Of a stretch of DNA of 64,000 nucleotides, positions 40,261-51,784 are shown one piece after another. Both the position numbers and the translations under genes were made by a program. Below the pieces are notes generated by a model, which searched no databases, was not told the origin of the DNA, and was given only the letters and a program-made list of their open reading frames with translations. Source of the DNA: Solirubrobacter sp963792915 (GTDB lineage Bacteria > Actinomycetota > Thermoleophilia > Solirubrobacterales > Solirubrobacteraceae); NCBI GenBank assembly GCA_963792915.1, contig CAWBYD010000003.1, positions 1,488,001 through 1,552,000 on the forward strand. The letters run 5' to 3'. The stretch's first letter is position 1; each line of letters opens with the position of its first letter.

Positions 40261-41411
40261 ATGTCACGAGGCGTTCGTGTTGCAATCGCAGGGACCGGGT
40301 TCATCGGTGCCGTTCATGCGCGCTCCGCCCGGCTTGCAGGCGCCCGCCTCGTTGGGGTTGCCGCTTCCACGCCGGAGCGCGGCCGTCACGCCGCGGAGGC
40401 TTTAGGGGCCGACCGCGCGTTCGCGACGTCGGAGGAGCTGGTCACGGCCTCCTACGTCGACGTGGTGCACATCTGCACGCCGAACCACCTGCATGTGTCG
40501 CTCGCCGAGGCGGCGCTGGCGGCCGGCAAGCACGTGATCTGCGAGAAGCCGATCGCGATCGACGTCGACGGTGCGAACGAGCTGGTGGAGGCCGCGGAGG
40601 GCACCGGGCTGCAGGCCGCGGTGCCGTTCGTCTACCGCTATTACCCGACGGTGCGCGAGGCGCGCGAGCGGGTGCGGACCGGCGTCTCCGGTCAGGTCAG
40701 ACTGATTCACGGGGGGTATCTTCAGGATTGGCTGCTGCGTCCTGAAGATGACAACTGGCGCGTCGAGACGGAGCTCGGCGGCGCCTCACGGGCGTTCGCG
40801 GACATCGGGTCGCACTGGTGCGACCTGGCCGAGTTCGTGACCGGACATCGCATCACGCGCCTGTGCGCGCGCACGATGACCGCGCTGCCCGAGCGGTACA
40901 AGAGCGAAGCCCACGCCGCCTTTCAGGACGGCAACGGCTCAGGCCGGATCCGGTCCGTCGGCACGGAAGATGCCGCGGTGGTGCAGTTCGAGACCGACGG
41001 GGGGGCCGTCGGCTCGACTGTCATCAGCCAGATCTCGGCGGGGCGCAAGAACCAGCTCTCGCTCGAGATCGCGGCGGCGGAGGAGGCGCTGGCCTTCAAT
41101 CAGGAGGAGCCGGAGTCCCTCTGGGTCGGCCGCCGCGAGGCGGCGACGCTCATCAAACGCGATCCCGGCACCCTCTCGCCGGCCGCGGCCCGCTACGCCA
41201 TCCTGCCGGCTGGTCACCCGCAGGGGTACGCGGACTGCTTCGACGCGTTCGTGGCGGAGGTCTATGCCGCCGTCGTGCGCGGCGAGCCGGCCGAGGGGAT
41301 GCCGGTGTTCGCGGACGGACTGCGCGCCGCGCGCATCACCGACGCTGTGCTCACGTCCACGCGCGAGGATCGCTGGGTGGACGTCCTGCCCGAGACCGTG
41401 GGGGTCGCCGG

Positions 41412-41415
<4 letters not shown>
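40261..41415 (+). CDS. Gfo/Idh/MocA-family sugar oxidoreductase
   Basis: A 384-residue NAD(P)-dependent oxidoreductase. The N-terminal Rossmann motif is VAIAGTGFIGAVHARSA, the EKP motif is in HVICEKPIAIDVDGANELV, and the C-terminal GFO_IDH_MocA_C region has YLQDWLLRPEDDNWRVETELGGASRAFADIGSHWCDLAEFVTG. It probably oxidises the sugar or cyclitol imported by the downstream ABC transporter. It is the first gene of the operon; ATG 40261 sits at the predicted transcription start. The stop overlaps the ATPase start (ATGA). Confidence 0.93.
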
Positions 41416-42934
<1,519 letters not shown>

Positions 42935-42938
<4 letters not shown>

Positions 42939-43921
42939 CCACCATCCCCGAAGCTCCGCCGGCGAAGCGCAAGCTGATCCCCAGCCGGTCCTCCGGGGCG
43001 AAGTTCCACTATCAGGACTACGCGCTGTTCGGCGTGGTCGTGCTGCTGCTGATCATCGGCACGGTCCTCAAGCAGAGCGAGTTCCTCTCGAAGGACAATC
43101 TCTTCAACGTGCTCCGCCAGGGCAGCGTCGTCGGCGTCCTGGCGATCGGCATGACGTTCGTGATCGCGACGGCGGGCATCGACCTGTCCGTCGGCTCGAT
43201 GGTGGCCGCCACCGGCATCGCCGGCGGCCTGCTGGTCGAGCACGGACACGGAAGCTTCGGTTTCGTCGTCGGCGCCGTCCTGCTCGGCGTCGCGTTGGGA
43301 TCGATCAACGGAGCCGCCGTGGCCTACGGCAAGGTGGTTCCTTTCATCGCGACACTCGCGATGCTGCTGACGGCGCGAGGGTTGGCGCTGTGGATGTCGG
43401 GCAAGACGCCGATCTCGCTGTTCGACTCGTCGTTCCTGCGCTGGTTCGGGACTGGGGAGGTCCTGACCATCCCGTCCGCCCTGATCGTCTTCCTGGCGGT
43501 CGCGGCGATCGGGTGGGTGCTGCTCAACCGCACACCCTTCGGTCGCTACGTCGTGGCGGTCGGCGGTAACACCGAGGCGGCGCGCATCGCCGGCGTCAAG
43601 GTGAATCGAATTCTGTTCAGCGTCTACGTGCTGAGCGGTCTCTGCGTGGCCGTGGCCACGATCCTGCTGTGTGGTCGCCTGGCGTCCGCCTCTCCGGTCT
43701 CCGGCAACCTCTATGAGCTCGACGCGATCGCCGCGGTGGTGATCGGCGGGACGAGCCTGGCCGGCGGTCGCGCGACGATCGTCGGCACCGTGCTGGGCGT
43801 GATCACGTTCGCGCTCGTGTTCAACCTGCTGACGCTGATGAACCTGGCAGTGGAGATTCAGCAGGTCACCAAGGGCGCGATCATCCTCGCGGCCGTGCTT
43901 CTGCAGCGCAGAAGCACCTGA
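42935..43921 (+). CDS. Sugar ABC transporter permease (RbsC-like)
   Basis: A 328-residue inner-membrane permease with about eight to ten hydrophobic segments and the BPD_transp_2 hallmarks GMTFVIATAGIDLSVGSMVA, NGAAVAYGKVVPFIATLAMLLTARGLAL, GRYVVAVGGNTEAARIAGVKV and DAIAAVVIGGTSLAGG. The single permease gene presumably forms a homodimer. ATG 42935 overlaps the ATPase stop and has GGAG upstream. The binding-protein gene follows after 29 bp, with a strong ribosome-binding site. Confidence 0.94.
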
Positions 43922-43950
43922 TTTGACGACAACGTAGGAGGAGGAAGGCA

Positions 43951-44997
43951 ATGAAGCTCAAGCGAGCGGTTCCCGTGCTGGCCGCGGGTCTCGCACTCTC
44001 CGTCGGCGCCGTCGCGTGCGGCGGCAGCGACAACAAGACCACGGACGCGAAGAAGACGTCGACCCCGGCGTCGACCACCACCACGGCCGAGACGCAGGCC
44101 GCGCAGGCGGGCGATGTCAAGCTGGCCTTCAGCGCCCCGGCGGCCGACCACGGCTGGCTCGGCGCGGTGATCAAGGACGCCAAGGCCGAGGCGAAGTCGC
44201 TCGGCATCAACATGACGGTCGAGGACTCGGCGGCTACGACGGCCGACCAGGCCGACCAGATCACGACGCTCATCCAGCAGAAGCCGGATGCGCTCGTGGT
44301 GCTGCCGAACGAGGGCGGCCCGCTCACGCAGGTCGCGCAGCAGGCGATGGACGCCGGCATCCCGGTCGTCAACATCGACCGTGCGTTCACCTCGCCGACG
44401 GCCCAGCGCGTGCTGATCGCCGGCGACAACCTCGGCATCGGCATCCAGGCGGCCAACTACTTCGCCGACCAGCTCAAGTGCAAGGGCAACGTCGTGGACA
44501 TCCAGGGCCTCGCCGGCATCTCGGTGACCACCGACCGCACCAAGGGCTTCGAGGATCAGCTCAAGAAGCGCTGCGGCACCGGCATCAAGATCGTCGCCAC
44601 GCAGCCGGCCGACTTCAACCCTGACAAGGGCCTCTCCGTGATGGAGAACATCCTTCAGGCCAACAAGAAGATCGACGCCGTCTACACGCAGGACGACGAC
44701 ATGGGTCAGGGCGTCGCCGCGGCCATCCAGAACGCCGGCCGCGACAAGGAGATGTGGATGACCGGCGCGGGCGGGTCCAAGCAGGTCATGGACCAGATCA
44801 AGAAGGGCGGCCTGTGGAAGGCGACCTTCATCTACAACCCGGCGATGGCTGCCGACGGCGTCTACCTCGCGTCGCTGCTGGCCCAGCACAAGGGCCTGCC
44901 GGGCTTCCAGGAGCCGGACATCCCCGCCACGATCATCATGCAGGCGGCGACGGTCACCCAGGCCAACGTCGACCAGTACATGGGAATTGGCTTTTAG
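43951..44997 (+). CDS. Sugar-binding lipoprotein of the ABC transporter
   Basis: A 348-residue periplasmic-binding-protein-like lipoprotein. The signal peptide ends at a lipobox before C23 (LSVGAVACGG), followed by a Thr/Ser/Ala-rich linker (about 28-52) and a Peripla_BP_4 fold (VKLAFSAPAADHGWLGAVIKDAKAEAKSLG, ITTLIQQKPDALVVLPNEGG, VNIDRAFTS, IDAVYTQDDDMGQGVAAAIQNAG). The fold fits ribose/inositol/xylose-type ligands. A multi-G ribosome-binding region (GTAGGAGGAGGAAGG) suggests high translation, usual for binding proteins. A strong terminator hairpin follows. Confidence 0.95.
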   Translation: MKLKRAVPVLAAGLALSVGAVACGGSDNKTTDAKKTSTPASTTTTAETQAAQAGDVKLAFSAPAADHGWLGAVIKDAKAEAKSLGINMTVEDSAATTADQADQITTLIQQKPDALVVLPNEGGPLTQVAQQAMDAGIPVVNIDRAFTSPTAQRVLIAGDNLGIGIQAANYFADQLKCKGNVVDIQGLAGISVTTDRTKGFEDQLKKRCGTGIKIVATQPADFNPDKGLSVMENILQANKKIDAVYTQDDDMGQGVAAAIQNAGRDKEMWMTGAGGSKQVMDQIKKGGLWKATFIYNPAMAADGVYLASLLAQHKGLPGFQEPDIPATIIMQAATVTQANVDQYMGIGF

Positions 44998-45030
44998 TTA
45001 GCGGTTTCGCCAGGAGGGCATCTGGGTCGC

Positions 45031-45053
45031 GGGCCGGCATGGAATGCCGGCCC
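45031..45053. terminator. Bidirectional terminator hairpin
   Basis: GGGCCGGCAT (45031-45040) and ATGCCGGCCC (45044-45053) form a perfect 10-bp stem with a GGA loop between the convergent binding-protein and MarR genes. Confidence 0.75.
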
Positions 45054-45061
45054 GGCCCGTC

Positions 45062-45559
45062 TTACGGGAAGCCGTCGGCGTCCGCCCGCATGCGCTCGAA
45101 GATGCGCGTGATGGCGTTGAGGTCGTCGGTCTGCAGCGGCGCGGTGCCGAAGCGGTAGTCGTTGAGCACCCGCGTCGCGGCCGCGGCGGTCTCGCGCCCG
45201 GCGTCGGTGATCGCGGCGAGCACCGTGCGGCGGTCGCGCTCGTGGCGCTCGCGGGTCACGAACCCGCTCGCCTCCAGGCCGTCGATGATGTTCGTGACGC
45301 TCGTCCGGTGGACCTGCAGGCGGTCGCCCATCTTGCCCAGCGGCAGCGCCCCCGCGCGCGAGTAGTAGAGCAGCATCAGCGCCTCGTAGCGCGGAAACGT
45401 CAGGTCATACGGCCGCAGCGTGTCGTTCAGGCGCGCGAGCAGGATCTGCTGCACGCGCATGATCGAGGTCACGGCGCTCATCGAGGGGACGGGCGCGTCG
45501 CCCCAGTGGTTGGCCCAGTTGCGGCGCGCTTCGGCGACGGGATCGAACGAGAGGCTCAA
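45062..45559 (-). CDS. MarR-family transcriptional regulator
   Basis: A 165-residue winged-helix regulator: VTSIMRVQQILLARLNDTLRPYDLTFPRYEALMLLYYS, recognition region GKMGDRLQVHRTSVTNIIDGLEASGFVTRERHERDRRTVLAAITDAG. The DRR wing motif of the family is present. It resembles actinobacterial MarR proteins adjacent to acyl-CoA mutase genes. TTG 45559 is used because homologues I recall begin similarly (SLSFDP) and the WANHWG stretch precedes the first helix; no Shine-Dalgarno is visible. It lies 48 bp downstream of the mutase gene on the same strand, so it may be cotranscribed. Confidence 0.88.
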   Translation of the reverse strand: MSLSFDPVAEARRNWANHWGDAPVPSMSAVTSIMRVQQILLARLNDTLRPYDLTFPRYEALMLLYYSRAGALPLGKMGDRLQVHRTSVTNIIDGLEASGFVTRERHERDRRTVLAAITDAGRETAAAATRVLNDYRFGTAPLQTDDLNAITRIFERMRADADGFP

Positions 45560-45607
45560 GCCGCGTAGCCAATCAGGTTTCCCGCCCGCGCACGGCGGGC
45601 GCGGCCA

Positions 45608-47221
<1,614 letters not shown>

Positions 47222-47260
47222 GGATGCTCGGACCTTCGATAGTAGGAACCCCAACAAATC

Positions 47261-48301
47261 CTAGCGCGTGCGCGGGCGAAGTGGTATTGCGGTCCTGTGT
47301 CGGAACGCGCCCCAGCAGACGCCGGCCCAGTAGGCGGGCCGCGGCACGAGCGGCTTCGCGGTGGTCGCGAGCGAGCGCAGCGTCAGCGCCGGCGCGTCAC
47401 GGACCGGCACGCCGCGGCGCACCAGCAGCGCCGCCTGGAGCAGGCTCAGCGCCGCCGCGGCGCGCGGGCGGCGCACCGCGAGCGCCACGAGCGTCGCGGT
47501 CGGCAGCGGGCGCAGGACGGCCGGGGCGAGCCGCGCCGGATGCCGCAGCGCGAGCGGCGCGGCCGAGGTCCCGTACCGGAACCGCTTGGCGAGCCGGTTG
47601 CCGTCGTCGTGGTGCACGACCACGCGCGGGTCGTAGCGGACGCGCCAGCCGGCGTCGACGAGCCGCCAGATCAGGTCGACGTCCTCGCCGTGGCGCAGCG
47701 CCGGGTCGAACCCGCCGAGCGCCGCCCGGCGCACGACCAGCGCTGCCGACGGCACATAGGCGACGCGCCGCCCCGGGCCGACCTCGGCCGGGCGCGCGCC
47801 CATGTCCAGCAGGCCGCGCACGCGCGGCGCGACCGCCGCGACGCGCGCGTCCGCGAAGTGGCCCGCCAGGCGCTCGATCCAGTCCGTCGGCGGCAGGCAG
47901 TCGCTGTCCAGGAACGCCACGAGCTCCGTGCGCACGTGGCCGAGCGCCGCGTTGCGCGCCGCGCCCGGGCCGCCGGGCACGTCGCGCCGCAGCGCTCCCG
48001 CGACCGGCTCGCGCGAGCCGTCGTCGACGACGATCACCGGCGCGCGCGCCCCGGCGAGCCGGATCGGGCGGTCCCGGACCGGGATCACGATCGTCGCGTC
48101 GGCGGGCGCCGGGTCCGGGTACGGGTGCGCCAGCCCGGCCTCGACCAGCCGCTGCCCGAGCCGCCGCTGGGCGCTCGTGGCGCGATCCTCGGCGAGCGCG
48201 CGCAGCGCCTCCGGCCCGCCGGCGGCGAGCCGCACCACGCGCAGCGGCTCGCCACCGACGAGCGTGTCCGCGCGCACGCGCGCGTCCAGCACGATCCTCA
48301 C
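47261..48301 (-). CDS. Mycofactocin-locus glycosyltransferase, MftF-like (second copy)
   Basis: A 346-residue GT2-family protein with TIVIPVRDRPIRL, VIVVDDGS, AFLDSDCLPPTDWIERL, PRVRGLLDMG and GEDVDLIWRLVDAGWRVRYDP. Its N-terminus RADTLVGGEPLRVVRLA is the small domain typical of MftF. MftF adds glucose chains to premycofactocin. It is shorter than mycobacterial MftF (about 470 residues), and the C-terminus ends after a hydrophobic stretch. GTG 48301 overlaps the SDR stop as GTGA, so it closes the minus-strand mft operon. A second homologue lies on the plus strand at 51785. Confidence 0.85.
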   Translation of the reverse strand: MRIVLDARVRADTLVGGEPLRVVRLAAGGPEALRALAEDRATSAQRRLGQRLVEAGLAHPYPDPAPADATIVIPVRDRPIRLAGARAPVIVVDDGSREPVAGALRRDVPGGPGAARNAALGHVRTELVAFLDSDCLPPTDWIERLAGHFADARVAAVAPRVRGLLDMGARPAEVGPGRRVAYVPSAALVVRRAALGGFDPALRHGEDVDLIWRLVDAGWRVRYDPRVVVHHDDGNRLAKRFRYGTSAAPLALRHPARLAPAVLRPLPTATLVALAVRRPRAAAALSLLQAALLVRRGVPVRDAPALTLRSLATTAKPLVPRPAYWAGVCWGAFRHRTAIPLRPRTR

Positions 48302-49146
48302 AGCGCGAGGCCGCCGTCGAGCGGGTACACGCCGCCGGTCGCGCCGCGGCTCTCGGGGCCCGCGAGCCAGACGATCAGCGCCGCGACCTCGGCCGGCTCG
48401 AGCAGGCGCCCGAGCGGCTGCTGAGCGGCGAACGCCGCAGCCTCGACCCCGTACAGCCGCGCGGTCTCCTCGAGCATCGGGGTGCGGGTCGAGCCGGGGC
48501 TGACGGCGTTGGCGGTCACACCCGTCCCGCCGAGCTCGACGGCGAGCGCGCGCACGAGCCCCGCGACGCCCGCCTTGGCTGCGCAGTAGGCGGCGAGGTT
48601 CGGCAGCCCGCGCGTCGCGGCGGTCGAGGCGACCGCGATGAAGCGCCCCTCGCGCGGCGCGGGCCGGCGCAGCAGCGCCGGGATGCCGGTGCGGGCGGCG
48701 TTGAGCGCGCCGCCGAGGTCCACGTCGAGCACGGCTCGCTCCTGCTCGAGCGGGACCTCCCACTGCGGTGCGCCGCCGGCGATCACGCCGGCGGCGGCGA
48801 TCATCGCGTCGAGCCCGCCGAAGCGGTCCTCGGCGAGCGCCACGGCGCCGGCCAGCGCCTCGACGTCGGTCACGTCCGCGACGTGCGCGACGACGCGCTC
48901 TGACGCGGCGCGCAGCTCGCCGAGCGCGTACGGCAGCCGCGGGTCGTCCGCGCCGCGGTCGACGGCGACGACCGACCAGCCGCGCGCGGCGAGCGCGTCC
49001 ACCGTCGCCGCGCCGATCCCGCGCGCGGCGCCGGTGACCAGCGCAACGCGCGTGCCCGCACCGCCGCCGCGCGAGCGCTGGGGGAGCGGACGCCGCGCCG
49101 GCCGGCGCCCGCGCTCAGTCCGCGCCCAGCCGGCGGGCGAAGCCAT
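48298..49146 (-). CDS. SDR-family oxidoreductase in the mycofactocin operon
   Basis: A 282-residue short-chain dehydrogenase: VALVTGAARGIGAATVDALAARGWSVVAVDRG (cofactor motif TGxxxGIG), MIAAAGVIAGG, catalytic VASTAATRGLPNLAAYCAAKAG (S, YxxxK) and the C-terminal IVWLAGPESRGATGGVYPLDGGL. Mycofactocin-coupled SDRs of this kind keep a tightly bound nicotinamide that is re-oxidised by mycofactocin. No internal ATG/GTG/TTG exists before the Rossmann motif, so ATG 49146 is the only start. It gives a 35-residue Arg-rich extension and a 32-bp overlap with mftD. The operon position supports coupling. Confidence 0.88.
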   Translation of the reverse strand: MASPAGWARTERGRRPARRPLPQRSRGGGAGTRVALVTGAARGIGAATVDALAARGWSVVAVDRGADDPRLPYALGELRAASERVVAHVADVTDVEALAGAVALAEDRFGGLDAMIAAAGVIAGGAPQWEVPLEQERAVLDVDLGGALNAARTGIPALLRRPAPREGRFIAVASTAATRGLPNLAAYCAAKAGVAGLVRALAVELGGTGVTANAVSPGSTRTPMLEETARLYGVEAAAFAAQQPLGRLLEPAEVAALIVWLAGPESRGATGGVYPLDGGLAL

Positions 49147-50272
49147 CCGGGATCAGCAGGTCGTCCGGCGAGAGCTCGTGGATCGAGGCGCGCCCGAGGC
49201 CGAGCAGCGCCGAGTCGATCCCGCTGCGCAGGATGTCGAGCACGTTCTCGACGCCGGCCTGGCCCTCGGCGGCCAGGCCCCACAGGTAGGCGCGGCCGAT
49301 CATGACCGCGCGGGCGCCCAGCGCGAGCGCCTTCACGACGTCGCCGCCGCGCCGGACCCCGCCGTCGAGCAGGACCTCGACGTCGACCGCCGCCGCCACC
49401 GCCGGCAGCGCGCGGATCGCGCCCGGGGTCCCGTCGAGGTTGTTGCCGCCGTGGTTGGAGACCGAGATCGCGCTCACGCCGACGACCTCGGCGGCGCGGC
49501 GCGCGTCATCGACGCGCGTGATCCCCTTGACCATGAACGGCCCGTCCCACTGCGCGCGCAGCCATGCGAGGTCCTCCCAGGTGGGCGGCGGCGTGCCCAT
49601 CCACTCGCCGTAGGCCTCGAAGAATCCCGGCGCCGGGTCGGCCCAGTTGGGGACGGTGAGCGGCGGCGGCCCGCCCGCGCGCGCCCAGCGCAGCGCCCAG
49701 CGCGGGCGCGAGAGCGCTTCGGGGGCGAGCTTGACGAGCGTCCGCAGGTCCATCTGCTGCGGGATGAACGGGCTGCCCCAGTCGCGCGCGTGCGAGAACG
49801 TCCAGTCGAGCGTGACGATCAGGCCGGGGGCGCCGGCGGCGCGCGCGCGCTCGACGCGGCCGGCGATCGCCGCGCGCGAGCCGGCCCAGTAGAGCTGGGC
49901 GAACGTGCGCGGGTTGGCGGCCACGACCTCCTCGAGCGCCCGGCTCCCGAGCTGGCTCAGCCCGATCGCCGTCCCGCGCGCGGCGGCCGCGCGTGCGAGG
50001 GCCAGCTCGCCCTCGGGGTGCACGGCCTGGACGCCGGTGGGGGAGAGCAGCACCGGCAGCGCGAGCTCCTGCCCCATCACCGACGTCGCCTGCGCGCGCT
50101 CGGCGGCCAGCCCGGCCACGTGCGGGGCGAACCCCAGCTCGCCGAACGCCTCGACGTTGTCGCGCAGCGTCGATCCGCGCTCGGTCCCGGCGATCAGCGC
50201 CCGGTAGACGGAGGCGGGGAGCACGCGGCGCGCGCGCCGCTGCGCCTCCGCCACCGACTCGAACCAGGCCAT
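49115..50272 (-). CDS. mftD: MftD, FMN-dependent premycofactocin synthase
   Basis: A 385-residue lactate-dehydrogenase/glycolate-oxidase-fold flavoprotein: VLPASVYRALIAGTERGSTLRDNVEAFGELGFAPHVAG, LPVLLSPTGVQAVHPEGELALARAAAARGTAIGLSQLGS, VKGITRVDDARRAAEVVGVSAISVSNHGGNNLDGTPGAIRALP, LLDGGVRRGGDVVKALALGARAVMIGRAYLWGLAAEG. MftD oxidatively deaminates the Val-Tyr-derived AHDP to give premycofactocin, the redox-active form. The catalytic SNHGG segment is intact. ATG 50272 overlaps the mftC stop as ATGA. Confidence 0.94.
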   Translation of the reverse strand: MAWFESVAEAQRRARRVLPASVYRALIAGTERGSTLRDNVEAFGELGFAPHVAGLAAERAQATSVMGQELALPVLLSPTGVQAVHPEGELALARAAAARGTAIGLSQLGSRALEEVVAANPRTFAQLYWAGSRAAIAGRVERARAAGAPGLIVTLDWTFSHARDWGSPFIPQQMDLRTLVKLAPEALSRPRWALRWARAGGPPPLTVPNWADPAPGFFEAYGEWMGTPPPTWEDLAWLRAQWDGPFMVKGITRVDDARRAAEVVGVSAISVSNHGGNNLDGTPGAIRALPAVAAAVDVEVLLDGGVRRGGDVVKALALGARAVMIGRAYLWGLAAEGQAGVENVLDILRSGIDSALLGLGRASIHELSPDDLLIPDGFARRLGAD

Positions 50273-51357
50273 CAGCGCGCGACGATCGTGACCGGCACAC
50301 GGCGCCGCCGCGAGTGGTCCGTGGACGGGCGCGGGCGCGCCGCCGCGGGCTCGCCGTGCCCGAGCACGCACTCGGGGTCCGGCCCCGCCAGCGGCATGCC
50401 GGTGAAGAACTTGGCCGCCATGCAGCCGCCGCGGCAGGCGTCGAACATCCCGCAGCTCGCGCACGCGCCCGCCGACTGGGGCTCGCGCAGCTCGCGGAAG
50501 AGCGCCGACTCGCGCCACACGGGCGTGAATCCCGCCGTGCGCACGTTGCCGGCCAGGAACGTCTCGTGGATCGCGAACGGGCACGCGTAGACGTCGCCGA
50601 CAGGGTCGATCAGGCAGACGACGCGGCCCGCGCCGCACAGGTTCAGCCCCGGCAGCGCCTGCCCGAACGCCGCGAGGTGGAAGAACGAGTCGCCGGTCAG
50701 CACGTCCTCGCCGTGCGCGAGCAGCCACTCGTAGACATCGCGCTGCTGCTCGGCGGTCGGGTGCAGCCGGTCCCAGACGTCGGCGCCGCGCCCGGAGGGC
50801 CGCAGGCGCGTGAGCCGCAGCTGCGCGCCGTAGGCGTCGGCGAGCGCCTTGAACGCGTCGAGCTGGCCGGCGTTCTCGCGCGTGACGACGACCGAGAGCT
50901 TGAAGCCCGAGCCCGCCAGATGGCCCATCGCGCGCAGCGCGGTGTCATAGGACCCGGCGCCGCGCACGGCGTCGTTGACCGCCGCGGTCGCCCCGTCGAG
51001 CGAGATCTGCACGTCCACGTAGTCGCTCTCGGCCAGCGCGGCGCCCCGCTCCGCGGTGATCCGCGAGCCGTTGGTGGAGAACTTCACGCCCACGTGGTGC
51101 GCGGTCGCGTAGTCGAGCAGGTCCCAGAAGTCCGCGCGCACCGTCGGCTCGCCGCCGCCGATGTTCACGTAGAAGACCTGCATGCGCTCGAGCTCGTCGA
51201 TCAGCGCCCGGCACTCGGCGCCCGAGAGCTCGCGCGGGTCGCGCCGCCCCGAGCTCGAGAGGCAGTGCACGCACGCGAGGTTGCACGCGTAGGTCAGCTC
51301 CCAGGTCAGGCAGATCGGCGCGTCCAGGCCTCGCTCGAAGTGCTCGAGGAGCTTCAC
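50272..51357 (-). CDS. mftC: MftC, radical SAM mycofactocin maturase
   Basis: A 361-residue radical SAM/SPASM protein. The [4Fe-4S]-SAM motif is C25-x3-C29-x2-C32 (TYACNLACVHCLSSS), with GGGEPTVRADFWDLLDYA after it. The SPASM region holds CGAGRVVCLIDPVGDVYACPFAIHETFLAGNVR and ACASCGMFDACRGGCMAAKFF auxiliary-cluster cysteines. MftC decarboxylates the C-terminal Tyr of MftA and crosslinks Val to it. GTG 51357 overlaps the mftB stop (GTGA); the stop overlaps the mftD start. Confidence 0.96.
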   Translation of the reverse strand: MKLLEHFERGLDAPICLTWELTYACNLACVHCLSSSGRRDPRELSGAECRALIDELERMQVFYVNIGGGEPTVRADFWDLLDYATAHHVGVKFSTNGSRITAERGAALAESDYVDVQISLDGATAAVNDAVRGAGSYDTALRAMGHLAGSGFKLSVVVTRENAGQLDAFKALADAYGAQLRLTRLRPSGRGADVWDRLHPTAEQQRDVYEWLLAHGEDVLTGDSFFHLAAFGQALPGLNLCGAGRVVCLIDPVGDVYACPFAIHETFLAGNVRTAGFTPVWRESALFRELREPQSAGACASCGMFDACRGGCMAAKFFTGMPLAGPDPECVLGHGEPAAARPRPSTDHSRRRRVPVTIVAR

Positions 51358-51614
51358 CGGATCATCCCCGACTCGGCCAGGGTGGCCAGCGCGCGCTGGT
51401 AGCGCGGCAGCTCGGCGGCGCCCACGCCCGCGGCGTCGCACGCCGCGCGTGCGCTCGGCTGCTCGGCCAGCGACGCGACCACGTCGGCCAGCGTGCGCGA
51501 CTTCAGGAACGACAGCCGGCGCGTGCCGAAGTGGTAGGCCAGGGCGCCGAACGGCTCGGGCCGGAGCGCGACCTGCGGGTCCAGGGCCCAGGCGCGCTCG
51601 AGGTCGAAGGGCAT
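51354..51614 (-). CDS. mftB: MftB, mycofactocin precursor-binding chaperone
   Basis: An 86-residue RiPP-recognition-type protein (ALDPQVALRPEPFGALAYHFGTRRLSFLKSRTLADVVASL) that carries the leader of MftA to MftC. Conserved LRPEPFGALAYH and RLSFLKS are diagnostic. ATG 51614 overlaps the mftA stop (ATGA). The longer frame from 51629 is rejected because the canonical start MPFDLERAWAL is at 51614. The stop overlaps the mftC GTG. Confidence 0.95.
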   Translation of the reverse strand: MPFDLERAWALDPQVALRPEPFGALAYHFGTRRLSFLKSRTLADVVASLAEQPSARAACDAAGVGAAELPRYQRALATLAESGMIR

Positions 51615-51736
51615 CAATACACGCCGCACATGCCGTCGATCGAGACGTCCTCGACCAGCAGCTCCTCCTCGACCAACTCGTCCTCCGGTGGCTCCTCGTC
51701 GACGGGCGCGGGCGGGATCTCGACGGGCACGGACAT
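51614..51736 (-). CDS. mftA: MftA, mycofactocin precursor peptide
   Basis: A 40-residue peptide with an acidic leader (EEPPEDELVEEELLVEDVS) and the invariant C-terminal core IDGMCGVY, whose final Val-Tyr becomes the redox cofactor. ATG 51736 has AGGGAGA at good spacing. The TGA overlaps the mftB ATG. It is divergent from the second MftF-like gene across only 48 bp. The length and core match MftA precursors well; this short gene anchors the annotation of the locus. Confidence 0.97.
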   Translation of the reverse strand: MSVPVEIPPAPVDEEPPEDELVEEELLVEDVSIDGMCGVY

Positions 51737-51784
51737 GCGCTCTCCCTTCTCAGGCTCCGACGGGAACGTAACACTCGCTGCGAC
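51737..51784. promoter_or_regulatory. 48-bp divergent promoter region of the mycofactocin locus
   Basis: This short space must hold promoters for mftA (minus) and the MftF-like gene (plus). TAACAC (51769-51774) could be a -10 for a leaderless plus transcript starting near 51785. The minus strand has the mftA ribosome-binding site here. No TetR-type MftR gene is adjacent. Confidence 0.5.
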
